Shown piece by piece: positions 36,181-46,615 of a stretch of 64,000 nt of DNA. Location: the NCBI GenBank assembly GCA_019055375.1, contig JAHQIW010000303.1, positions 160,028 through 224,027 of the forward strand, written 5' to 3'. A model generated the notes under the pieces. It did no database searches. It was not told the origin of the DNA and worked only from the letters and a program-made list of their open reading frames with translations. The DNA is from Parelaphostrongylus tenuis (lineage: Eukaryota > Nematoda > Chromadorea > Rhabditida > Metastrongylidae). Both the position numbers and the translations under genes were made by a program. Every line of letters begins with the position of its first letter. Position 1 is the stretch's first letter.

Positions 36181-38312
36181 AAATTACTTAAGAAAGCTTC
36201 AGGGATATGTGAGAGTTATATGACCTATAATGTAGTCTGGGAGCGGTAATGGTGAATACATATTGACTTGCATCTAACACACACTGAATAGGACGCTGTT
36301 TCAACCTTGCGCCTCAAGCCCTCCATCAGTATATAATTAGCTCACTGGTACAAGATGTGTCTAAAAAGAAAAGAGCAGCTTGATAGAACGCTAGGTCCTC
36401 TAAATGTCATTTTATTAGCTAAATATGCATTCAGTTTTTCTCGGATGCTTAATTATTCCACGTTTACGGCACATCCATCGAAATTCATCTACACCAAATG
36501 CCCTACCCCACTTTACACTTTTGAGATCACTTGTGTTCAAAATACACGCTTTAGTCCTCATTTAGTCGTTATTCCACCACACGAAATACACAGACTTTTT
36601 CGAAAAGTTCGTGTTGATCTTTTAGTGACAATTTAAGCAATTTAAGCAACTTACAGTATCCACGTTCAAATAATCTAAAGAAAAAAGAATCAATGTGTTC
36701 TACGGTGCCACAAGCAAATTCATGTTTTACAAATTGGGATTGCAGTTATTGAGACATTTTGAAATATAGTCAATTCGAGCAAAAAGAGGAGAAAGAAACA
36801 TATGGATGCTTCGGTAATGTAGAAAATGCCAGAATTGTAGACGACTTGACAATTATCCCCATAGAAGACTTAAAAGCCTAAAGAGAATGCTCCCGACAGA
36901 AAACGAAACAGTGTTTTTATATGAATTTTGGGAAAAAATTGCGAACTCTAAGTACTTGGCTCACTCAAGCAGCACCTCAGCGGCTCGTACACATCGAATT
37001 GATATCAGGATGGGTCGCATTTTTCATCAAAAGTTCTAATTTGCTAAGGAAACGTCACCGTGAGTAAAGCAAAAACCCGTTATCGCATTCAGCTGTTTTC
37101 AAGGATATTACTATATCTCAGAAGTCTTGTGACTTGACCGCAATTCAACCTCGTTTTATGTAAATCTTACAACATGCGCTCCTTTTTCCAGTATTTTTAG
37201 TCTATTTCAAGTGATTAGAATGCTTAGATTTTACTCTGACTTCGTGTGACCAGAGTGCGTGCACCACAGTTATAAACAGCATTATCGTGCTCAACAAAAA
37301 TCTCAATTACATTTAACTTTTTAAACTATTTCAGATAAAATGAAGAAAAACAGAACCGTGAATGACCAAATTACTCGCATCACGTCGCCACGGATTTCCA
37401 CACCGATCATATCGATGATCGTTATCTTTGAACGCGATTCCGGTAGTATGTGCACCTGGTGAAGTGAAAACGAGAATGGTAATTGGGTCAATTACAAACC
37501 ACATTACTTATAAGAGTAAAGAGGAAAGTCTTTCGCTGTGATCGCTGACTGACTTTCTTCATCGCTTTCGCTATCTTCCTTTGATTTTCAACAATTTTTA
37601 ACCAGTGGCAGTGTTTGGCTTTTGACTTAAGTTGTCACAATCCTTGAACCTTCTTTTGTAAAGCGGATAACTTTGAATTGGAAGACTCATGCATGAAAAC
37701 TTCTCTGAGGAGTCAACTATCCTACCACTAGTAGAATTCTTAGGTTTCTAGCTATTGAGGCACTCGCCATCGTAATATTTTTTAATGAGAATCACCTCAT
37801 CGTATGCTTATCAGTTCATGGAATGATCTCAATCTACTGGTTTTATAAAAAAGATACTAATTATGAAGCGAATTTTGCTCTTCACATAGCACTCTTACCC
37901 GATACTCATATCGGTTGTAGCACTTTCTAGACTGTCCATGGAGATATGTATCATTTTTTGAATGTTCTGCTAACACAAATAGTCACAATTATGCAATACT
38001 TTAATGTCGTCCCTATTCTGGTTGACTTTTGTAACACTCCTGTGCATCTCCACCTTCTAGTGATAATGTATAAGTTATAGCCGCACGCGATGATAATAAT
38101 CTATTACTGAGAAAGCACAGAACGAAAGAAAATCATAACAAAAGACCCATCAAGACCGAATGAAAAACCTAAGCATAAAGGTTGATACTTGACGCAACAG
38201 AAAGCTCAAGTAGGCCGACACGATATTCCAATGAAAACTCTACGCCACCATGTAAATGAGACCCCAAGGTCGATTTGCTAAATATTACTGTTCGCATTAT
38301 CACAACTAGTAT
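36181..38312. other. Gene-free stretch with one weak candidate first exon
   Basis: A TATTTCAG site at about 37327-37334 is followed four bases later by an ATG opening a 35-codon frame (MKKNRTVNDQITRITS...) that reaches a GTAGTA donor-like site near 37442. It has higher GC than its surroundings. No continuation was found and the product is not recognised. The open frame at 36355-36636 has no splice context. Confidence 0.3.
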
Positions 38313-38700
38313 CAGGTTGAGGAAAAAGTTTCCACCACCCGCCGCAAATCCAAAGTTTACACATGAATTAAATAAAATTAACTATAATCATTCCTCGAGA
38401 TAAAAGCCATCATTCTTCTCAATTTTCTGCCAACGATCTGCAAGTTTCTGGATCTGCTCGAAGTCGGTATTCCTTGAGCTTTGAACCAAGAAACTTCTGA
38501 ATGCTTATCCAACTTGATCAAATGCCTTGAATCGGCGTTCACGCAGGAAATGGTCCATTGAGCGGAAAAGACCACTATCGCACCACGAAGCTTCTGGACC
38601 GTAGGCTGGCTGCGGCAAGATCTCAACTCCGTTTTATGCGGTTGAGGTTTGGCATAGTCTTGCTGAGACGGCGCGCATTTCAACGAATGCCTCGAAATTT
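38313..38700 (-). mobile_element. Mariner transposase C-terminal fragment with one terminal repeat
   Basis: Minus strand, across frameshifts: GLFRSMDHFLRERRFKA, then QKLADRWQKIEKNDGFYLEE and a stop. These are the conserved C-terminal mariner blocks, ending about 60 bp before a terminal repeat TCAGGTTGAGGAAAAAGTTT at 38312-38331. The N-terminal half and the second terminal repeat are missing. It abuts the foldback element at 38756. Confidence 0.7.
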
Positions 38701-38755
38701 GATGCCCTATAACTAGCGTTGCCACAGGAGTTTCCTATGAAAATATTCCTGAGAT

Positions 38756-39157
38756 GCCTAATAATTATTTTTGAGCCACGCATGTCATGTGATCTGTTGA
38801 ACGGGCTGACTTATAGAGCTCGATACACGTGTTTCGATCTTGCGATCTCGTCAGCCGGGCAGTTACTCTTTCTCGTATTTTGCCAATCCTGTGTGGGTGC
38901 TCCAGTTCCCACACTAAAGTTAGCGACGACGAACATTTTACACTCTATGTCCAGTGAAATTATGACCGAACACAGAGTGTAGAACGCTCGACTGCTCTAG
39001 GCTAGTATATTTAACATAACATATCTTTCGTTTCGAGTATTTCCTTAAGACCACAGCTCAAATTCCACACCTCACAGACCACTGACATGCGTGGCTCAAA
39101 AATAATTATCAGGCGTATCGAAATTTAAGTTGTGGTCTTAAGAAAACGAAACGAATG
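38756..39157. repeat. Foldback element, family F, with flanking 13-bp direct repeats
   Basis: Inverted ends: left GAGCCACGCATGTCA, right TGACATGCGTGGCTC. The internal module CGATACACGTGTTTCGATCT with CTCGTCAGCCGGGCAG marks family F. ATATTCCTGAGAT occurs exactly at 38743-38755 and again at 39158-39170, immediately outside the element. Non-coding. Confidence 0.7.
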
Positions 39158-39276
39158 ATATTCCTGAGATATCTCCGTGATCTACAATAATCGATATTGT
39201 GTGATACAAACATAAAACTGGGAATTTTCGAGGATGTTGAGGAGCTTTTTCCTAAGCTTAGTAAGTAATGTTTACA

Positions 39277-39280
39277 GGAA
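39277..39280 (+). promoter_or_regulatory. Probable spliced-leader acceptor before the GRL start
   Basis: TTTACAG ends at 39277 and the start codon follows after GAA. A consensus nematode acceptor this close to an ATG that opens a signal peptide suggests trans-splicing. A cis-spliced upstream exon is the alternative. Confidence 0.5.
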
Positions 39281-42200
39281 ATGTTAGTGGCAATCATTCA
39301 AGTGCTCGTAGCAGTCGCTGGTGGAAGTTTCCTAGACTTCGGTGGTGGCTGTGCATGCGGCACCCCTCAGCCAGCAAATTGTGGATGTCAGGTGATCTCT
39401 CAGCCGTTATTTAATACTAACTAAGAATTTCTTGAGGTTTTCAACAGTGGTGAGTCTACAGACAATCAAACATGACAAATAACCAATCCTATTTTTTGCG
39501 TGAATTATGCTTACGCTTTTCATTTATTTTACACGACCTGTCATCCATTTTGCTAAATCCCGGCACTTCTTTCATTTGGTTGCCGTTCCCTCGGATTCAT
39601 CCTCAACGAAAATCTCCAGACATCTCACTGCTTCTACTGCTGCTCCAAGATTTCGTGTTCTCTGTGAAGTGCGTTGAAAGCTGATTTTCCTATCAACTTT
39701 GGAGGTAGCCCGAGCAAAGGTGTTCAGTAGGCGTTTATATAATTGATTGCAAAAGTATTGAAAGGGAATCAAACTGGCGATTGGCGCTTTGTTCACTTTG
39801 CAGATGACCACAGGACGTTTAGAGAAATTGCCTCTTGATCGTAGAGGTGAAACAGATTTCAGTCTTTTAGAATTTCCTATCAAGCTCGCTTGCTCTGAAT
39901 AAGTAACACTACTTACAGTGCCCTGCTCCGGCGCCGTGCCCGGCATGTCCACAAACAGTCTGTCCACCTCCACCGGTGGCCATCTGCCCTCAAGTACAAC
40001 CAGTATATATTCCTGCACCTCCATCTCCACCTGCACCTGGTCCTGGTGAGCTTTTTTTGATCAAAGCAGGCAAGTAGAATGGCCTCAGTAAGAAGTGACA
40101 TTTAGGTACCGCTTATATTGCATATACTTATATCTATGCGTAGTCGCTTCGCATAGCTTAATTGAGACTTTTTCCATCAATACGGCGCTTTCTACACATG
40201 CAGGAGACATTGTCAAATCAACTCGTATATTTATATGACTAAGGATTTAGCCAAGTGAATTTTTCAGAAAGCCCACAGCCTAGTTATGCAACTGGGGTTC
40301 TTCCACCGTCTGGTTCCGTACCACCAAGTTTGCCTCCAGACAGGGAAGGTTACGCACCCCCACGTTTGTCATTTCCAGAGGTTTGTACCAAGTGGTGAGT
40401 ACTTTTCGTACAGCTTGTATGACAGAATGACATGAAAGCACTGAAATGTTCATCATTTTCATTGCTTTGACTCTGCGTTCCCATGTGAAAACACATGGAG
40501 CATCGGTAGCGATATATGCTAGTTTGGTAAGTAAACGAGAAGAATTTGCTCAAAACGATTTGAGACTGATTCTACCAACTGATGTAGGATCTGCTCGTGA
40601 CCAGACCCTGCAGTATTTTATGAATTTTTCAGAGAACTATCACATCACCTACATACAATCCATTAATGTTAAAAAATTCTTTTCAAGAAGCACAACATTT
40701 GGATCTATTTACTTAATCCATCTTCATTCGCTGCGATTCACAGTGAATTTTATTCATAACAATGTTCTGTGGACAAGTAAACTAGGAGTTTTTCTGAGAC
40801 ATCTTTCATTTGACAGAAAAATTCATTAGAATCAATGAGTCCTCTTCATTCCATTCAGGTAGTCCATACGCCACTGCGGGAAGTATCGCACCACCGTCCA
40901 ACCCTACAATTGGTGGTCCACCCCTAGCAGAAGAAAATGCTGAATATCGACGACCTAAGCCAAGTAAATTAAAATATAGTACCATTCTGTGAACTTAAAG
41001 CGAAGCATATTTCAAAAAGGATAAAGCTCTCGGTGTTGATCAATCTCTGAAGCATGCGCCATGCATTCGTCTTCAATTTTTTTAATTCGTTTGAGGTGAT
41101 TGAATGCATATCTGGCGTCTTCAACAACTCGCGATGTCCACCCGTTGTATCGAGTCAATGCTATTTATCCTCACAGACAAGTGTGAGACCTATCCGGTGG
41201 CAATTTTCCGACCCCAGATGGATGAATGGCCTGAGGAGCCATAAGCACCAGATCAACCATTGACCTCGTGTGAACTCGAACATCTGCGCTACATGCTCTC
41301 ACAAACATGTTTTAATGTACCTAAAAAGCTAATGTGAGGCATCGAGTAATAAGGCCACATCTGCTTCAGGTTATCAAGGCGAAAGTACACCTGCGGAAAC
41401 CACTTCAGGAAGTAATTATGCAGCACCTCTGAACAAATTCCGACTACCTCAAGTAAGTCATATGCAGAAATTTGACGATGTTGATTTGCCATTTTGGATA
41501 TTTTAGCGCATTTGAATTGAATTCGAAAACACACAGAGCTTGTTGCTAAGTCGCCATAGATTGTCTGTTGTATAAAATCTAAGTGAAAGTGAAATAAATG
41601 GTACACCATAAAAGCCATCTCATGATGAAAACTCAAGAGTGTTGAAAAACAGCATGTATTCTTGTTATATAGCTAGCAGTGATCCAGTAAAACTGAAGCC
41701 TTGGTTATATAACGCTAGAATGAAAAATTCTTTGTATAGTTTTTCCTCGATATTCATGATGCACAAGTAAATACCTCAAAAAAGACCACAGTTCGGAGAG
41801 ATAGAGTAAACAGTAACGCAAGAATTGTTCCTGCTTCAAAGATCAACAGCACATGAACTATGTTACAGGAGAACTGTGAGCCGTCAAAAATGAGGTATGT
41901 TGTGCTAAGGTTGAAAAAAGTGCCGGGATCAGGCATGGAAGAAGTGATGGAGGAGGCTGAAGAGGTGAGTCGACCACTGCAGCGTTTTGGCTATGTTCAT
42001 TTACTGATAATGACAAGTGGACACAATGAAAGCAACCATGTAAATCGAATGCTACCACTGATTGAAAACAAAGTTCATAACTATCAACTAACTATTGTTG
42101 CTAACTTCGCTCGCATACGACATTAGCAAATTGTAGTCAGGATTATTTACTAATTAACTAGATCTAATATGATAATCATTCTGTAAGATCGATCATCCGC

Positions 42201-45200
42201 CATCAGTGGAAGCGACCGCATCGCCTCTGGAGACAAACGAAATCATCGAGGAGTTCAACCGTAGAGAAACAACGCTGGAGGGCACGGACGAAGATAGTCG
42301 TGAGTATCTCATTTTGAAAATCCATTCACCAGCTGTCTTGCTAGAAATGAGTGATGGAAGTGTAAACTTTGCCTCGCTGTTTGATATCGTTGTTTATTTG
42401 TGACGTTCGAGCTCGAAAAATATTTCAATCAGGCTGAATTACATTGCAAAGTTTCGTATTTGCTTTCACAAAAAAAAGCATCCATACCGTCGCTTGCATT
42501 AGCTGGTACTTGAGCTTTATAGGTTTGCGAAGCAGTTAGTAACGAAAATTAGGATCCCCGCATACATCTAACAAAGGCTAAGATTTCAAGTTGAATCTCG
42601 ACTCTTGTATTTTATATATGTAATGGTCAAGGTCGCCGTAAAAATTCAATCCATAATCAAATCACTCAGGTCGTGACTTGACGTCTTCAACCAATCACCA
42701 AAAGTTTTTTCTACCTTGGAAAGCATAAAAATCTTGTGGGCTACAGGATAAAAAGTGAGGCGTTCGGTATTGATCAATCCGTGAAGAACGCATCACGCAT
42801 TCAATTTTATCAAGCATAGATAGAGGTGTTTGAATGCATACCTGGCCTACAAAATGACTCGCGATGGCTACCCGATGTGTCAGTTCAACGCGGTGTCTGA
42901 CATTAATTTTACGGACCCTATGGAAGGAAAGGATTTTGGCGTTGATGAACGCGCACTTGAAAGGTCGATGCTAGGAGTATCCCGTACTTCGCAAATGAGA
43001 GATAGGATCCGAAGTTCCGATTTACGTCAAAGATCGAAGATCACACACGCCGTTCTACACGACCAGGATATCTAAAATAAGGTAGGCCGGAAACGTGATA
43101 CGCTCAAACGACAAGCGATGGACAATAGCCGTTACCGCGTGGATTCCTCGGGACGTCAAGCGTTCTACAGGAAGACCACCGACCTGTTAGCTCCGATTTC
43201 TTCACGAAAGCTATAGAAAGATATGATGCTCGGTGAATCCCTAGAGCGAGGAGGACCCACTGGGATGCATTTGCGCGCGACAGATGGATGTTGCTGGTGC
43301 CCCGCTCGCAGTCACTCGACAATCAACGGGTCGACAGGTGATACAGGTGATGAAAGGCTTGATAAGCGCGAGGCGTGGGATCGAACTAGGGCCCACTTAA
43401 GTAATGCAGGGCATCTATAGTAATTGCACAACATCCACTTCGTGTTGCAGACTATGAGGAACAGTGTCCGCTGTCCACATTGCTCGTACCTTCTAGATCC
43501 ATTTACGATTGTGATTGACCAAACTTATTTTCACAAAGGTACCCGCCGTGTTTTGGAGGATGTAGCTCATAGATGCAAACATATTTAACACAATGATCAG
43601 AACTAGCCAACTTCTTTGATTATATACGCAAACTTTTCAAAGGTGGCTCACAATTGTCAGAGGTAGACGCGTTTGTATAAAAGCCTAAGTACCTCAATGC
43701 AATTAGTGAGTGAAAACTATGAAAAAACGAATTTTTCAGAGTCAAGAGCTCGAGGTGCTCCAACGCTTTCAGATGCGAAATGTAACAGTAAGCCACTCAG
43801 GGATCTCATTAGAGATGTAAGGCTTGTCATTTTTTACCACATTTTACTACACTAAGAATCTACTGTGGGTGAAAGATGACATTACTGAACGGTGAGTCTG
43901 CGAAGCACACCGTATTTGACCAAATATCGATAGGTCAGTTTGGAGTAGAAAATCGGATGGGGATTATGTTGAAGTCAATTTGACAAGAAACACTTTTTCG
44001 TCCGCAGTATTGAATAGATGGAGGATGAATTTAACGCACTACACCCTTTCAACATGGAGCCGAAACATAAATATGGGATTTCAAAATGCTCTTGCATAGA
44101 TTTCACCAGAAGGTCTTTTCCGTTATCCAAGAATAAATGAATATTCGACCCCATTCACTGAACAAAACTTTTCATAAGAGTCTTAGTAATGATTCGAAAG
44201 CTCAAATTACTGGCTGAGGCGACATGTATACGGATTTACAGAACACCCTTTTATGACGCTGTGAAATCCAAGATAAGATTATGTTTTACATCGGCCGCGC
44301 GATCTTACTAATATTTTTTTGGAAGCATGAATAGCACATGAACGTGTAGAGAAAATCTCTTAGTACCAGAGCCATACATTTGATCTGAAATTTTTCTTGG
44401 AACGGGAAAAAAATTCTAAATAGAATGACAACAATCGCGCTTCAAATAAACTCTACCGATCGATCGTAGCGGCACCGCTGCACCGAATCTGCTGCCACCA
44501 TACCCCTGACCGTAGATATACTGTAAACAAGAACATCTGTAATGTTGGCTAACTTGATCATCTTTTCCCTGCTAAATTGCAGAAAAACGGTCTTTCCAAA
44601 AGAAAGGCCTAGCGTTGGAATCTTCGAATCCTACGCTATCGAATGATCACTAGCAGTCTAAAGAAAGAGCTCTGCATTGAGAGAAAAACGCGTATGTGAA
44701 ACACAAATGTTTTCCTTTCGCCGATGCATTGTAAAAGAGTTTTCTACGAAAAAGTACATGTGACGCACTAGTTAGAGGTTGAAGCTTTCGAATGACACTA
44801 ACACTCTTATGAAAAGTGCTTGAGATGTCAAATATTCATGTTTCCACATAACGGAAAAGAACCATCTACGATTTACTTTTTTGGTGAAATTAATAAAAGG
44901 TAGCGGTATAGACTATCATGCTTATAATTGTGGTGTACCTCGACATGTAAATTTCAGTTCCATAATTTTTGTTTTTTATTACACAAGTCGTCATCACAAT
45001 ATTACTGTGTTGATCTCAGCTCTTCTGCATTCAATTCCCTTCCTAGCACTCAATCACTAAACATTTCGGCCAGTGGTTGAGGACTCCGTCTTCTTCATAA
45101 ATATCGTAGAATGCGTCCAAGGCCGTTCAAGAAAATTCCTTTTTCGGTCTTCGATTCGAGTGGACACCACCAGTTGGACAGCCGAGCTAAGGCGCTTCCA

Positions 45201-45963
45201 GTTGACGAGTCATTGCAAAAGTGATGGAAGATCGAATGAGTCTCGCTTTCTGGTATATTGCATCACTCCCCGCCCTTAATTGATTGATAAAAACATCAGG
45301 TTATTATACTAGTACTTAATAAAACTATCCCCTATCCACTAGACGACTGGCTATACGTTCAAGTACTTCTTTTTTCTCTTCAAAACAAAGTTGCAGGTTT
45401 TTGCACTCATCTGTGCGTAGATAGATTGTGGGTCTTCTGGACATCAGAGTCCTACAGAATACTCGGTTGTGTCAAACCTCAAAATGAACATTCATCTCAA
45501 AAGTAAACAATGAGTTCATTACAGAGTATCGTGAGGAATGATGCGATGGCTTCCAAGAGGGCCATTCATGAGGCGTCAATTACCCGATTCCCTGACTCCT
45601 CTATAGACATTATCTGCTCTGGAACAGGTATACGACTAATTATAGATCAGATATATCCCAAGTTTCTGTCCTTCCGCCGATTAGCAGATCTTAAAACTAC
45701 TAGTACTACATGTGAAAAGCGCATTTGTCAATTCAAGAGTTGATAATCGATATGATTCCATGTAAAAAAAAGACTACTTACAACTTTACGAAGTGTTTCC
45801 GAAAACTCGTTAGAAAGTATTGCAAGTCCAAAACTTGGGATACACATCATATTTACTTATTTCGCTTACAGGATTCACTTACTTGGTGTCGACGACCGAA
45901 CATTGCGAAGCACAAAAAGGCAACGTGATCTGCTTTGTCTACAAACGACCTCTTCCTCGATAG
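39281..45963 (+). CDS. Ground-like (GRL) hedgehog-related secreted protein
   Basis: Exons: 39281-39391, 39919-40045, 40268-about 40380, 40859-40963, 41370-41452, 41869-41964, 42188-42299, 43740-43816, 45525-45627 and 45872-45963 (TAG). The protein opens with a signal peptide (MLVAIIQVLVAVAGG), then a glycine/cysteine stretch CACGTPQPANCGCQ, a Pro/Cys-rich segment (CPAPAPCPACPQTVCPPPP), Pro/Ser/Tyr-rich linkers, an acidic region, and a C-terminal ground-like domain: DAKCNSKPLRDLIRD, then ASKRAIHEASITRF, IDIICSGTGFTYLVS and GNVICFVYKRPLPR. Ground-like proteins are nematode-specific relatives of the warthog/groundhog family, usually secreted from epidermis or glia and linked to cuticle or apical matrix. 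All junctions agree in phase except that between the third and fourth exons, where the donor may be 4 bases downstream (GTACCA) or a small exon is missed. Introns hold SINE-A copies and an RTE fragment. Confidence 0.85.
41016..41297 (-). repeat. SINE-A copy in a GRL intron
   Basis: Reverse orientation: AAGGATAAAGCTCTCGG tail, body with TTTGAGGTGATTGAATGCAT, and head complement at GATCAACCATTGACCTC. Lies between the fourth and fifth GRL exons, antisense to the gene. Confidence 0.75.
42746..42891 (-). repeat. SINE-A tail half, cut by an RTE fragment
   Basis: GGATAAAAAGTGAGGCGTTC and TTGATCAATCCGTGAAG, then GAATGCATACCTGGCC, match the 3' half of SINE-A. Homology stops where the RTE-like coding sequence begins. 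A tRNA-like head in the same orientation (GGGATCGAACTAGGGCCC) sits at about 43370-43435, on the far side of that sequence. Confidence 0.6.
42893..43345 (+). mobile_element. RTE-clade LINE 3' fragment
   Basis: Encodes the C-terminal tail of an endonuclease/reverse-transcriptase polyprotein: DERALERSMLGVSRTSQMRD, then in shifted frames SNDKRWTIAVTAWIPRDVKR, STGRPPT and RKIMMLGESLERGGPTG-like blocks with stops. It ends at ACTCGACAATCAACGGGTCG followed by short TGATACAGG-type repeats, the same terminus as the copy at 55483. 5'-truncated and decayed. Lies in a GRL intron, same strand. Confidence 0.75.
44140..44860. repeat. Repeat R copy without SINE
   Basis: TTTACAGAACACCC, TATGACGCTGTGAAATCC, CGGCCGCGCGATC, ACATGAACGTGTAGAG and AAAGAAAGAGCTCTGC occur in the order seen at 23925-25120. 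Within the GRL intron 43817-45524. Relics of the same repeat appear around 46340-46600 and 57480-57600. Confidence 0.6.
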
Positions 45964-46615
45964 AGGAGAAGCTTCTCATCTCATTGCTCAAAGCTCATCA
46001 AACTGATAACTTTAACTTTATCTGATATGATAAATTGTACAGAATTTAGGACTAAAGAACACAGCGGAACTTTACGGGTACACAACATAAGACACTACAT
46101 ATTCGAAATATAAGCAGAGATCGGATCCACTTCTTAGAAAACCGGCACTTCGTATTGGGAGTAGAGCAACTTAAGTTAATCTAAAGCTGGAAGACCATGA
46201 TTTTGTTGACCCTTTGCGCATTGCAATTAACTGATCTTAGCGCCGCGCAATTCCCTATATTCAAAAAAAAAAATTAGTCTAGTATAATAAAAGCTATCCA
46301 TGGACTCTAACTATGCAAACAAAGCACTCAGAGAGTAAAACTAATTCTATTTTCGCAGCTACACCGCAATAAAAAGGCCTTTTCGTGAACCAAGTACAGC
46401 GCTGAATTCTTCGCGATCTAAGCCTTTGAATGTTTTCCAAAATTTCCGTCGAAATGTTTTGTCAAGCAAAAAGATCTCCTAAAAGTCGTGCATCGCAAAA
46501 TATGCACGCCGTCAGCAAAGGGTCAACCTGTACTTCTAGAATATCACACCGGGTACTTCATGCTCATAGTGAGCAAGATGAATAGCACATGATGGCACAG
46601 CAATTCAAAATGATA

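Noticed and set aside
35740..38700. One mariner split by an insertion
   Set aside because: On the minus strand the N-terminal fragment (35740-36180) lies downstream of the C-terminal fragment (38313-38700), so they cannot be halves of one element in place.
39572..40036. 154-codon minus-strand frame
   Set aside because: Overlaps the antisense of the proline-rich GRL exon at 39919-40045; long because the low-complexity Pro codons leave few stops on the opposite strand.
40446..40560. Hydrophobic N-terminus MFIIFIALTL followed by a GTAAGT donor as an alternative GRL exon
   Set aside because: Its phase does not lead into the fourth GRL exon, and no acceptor in frame was found.
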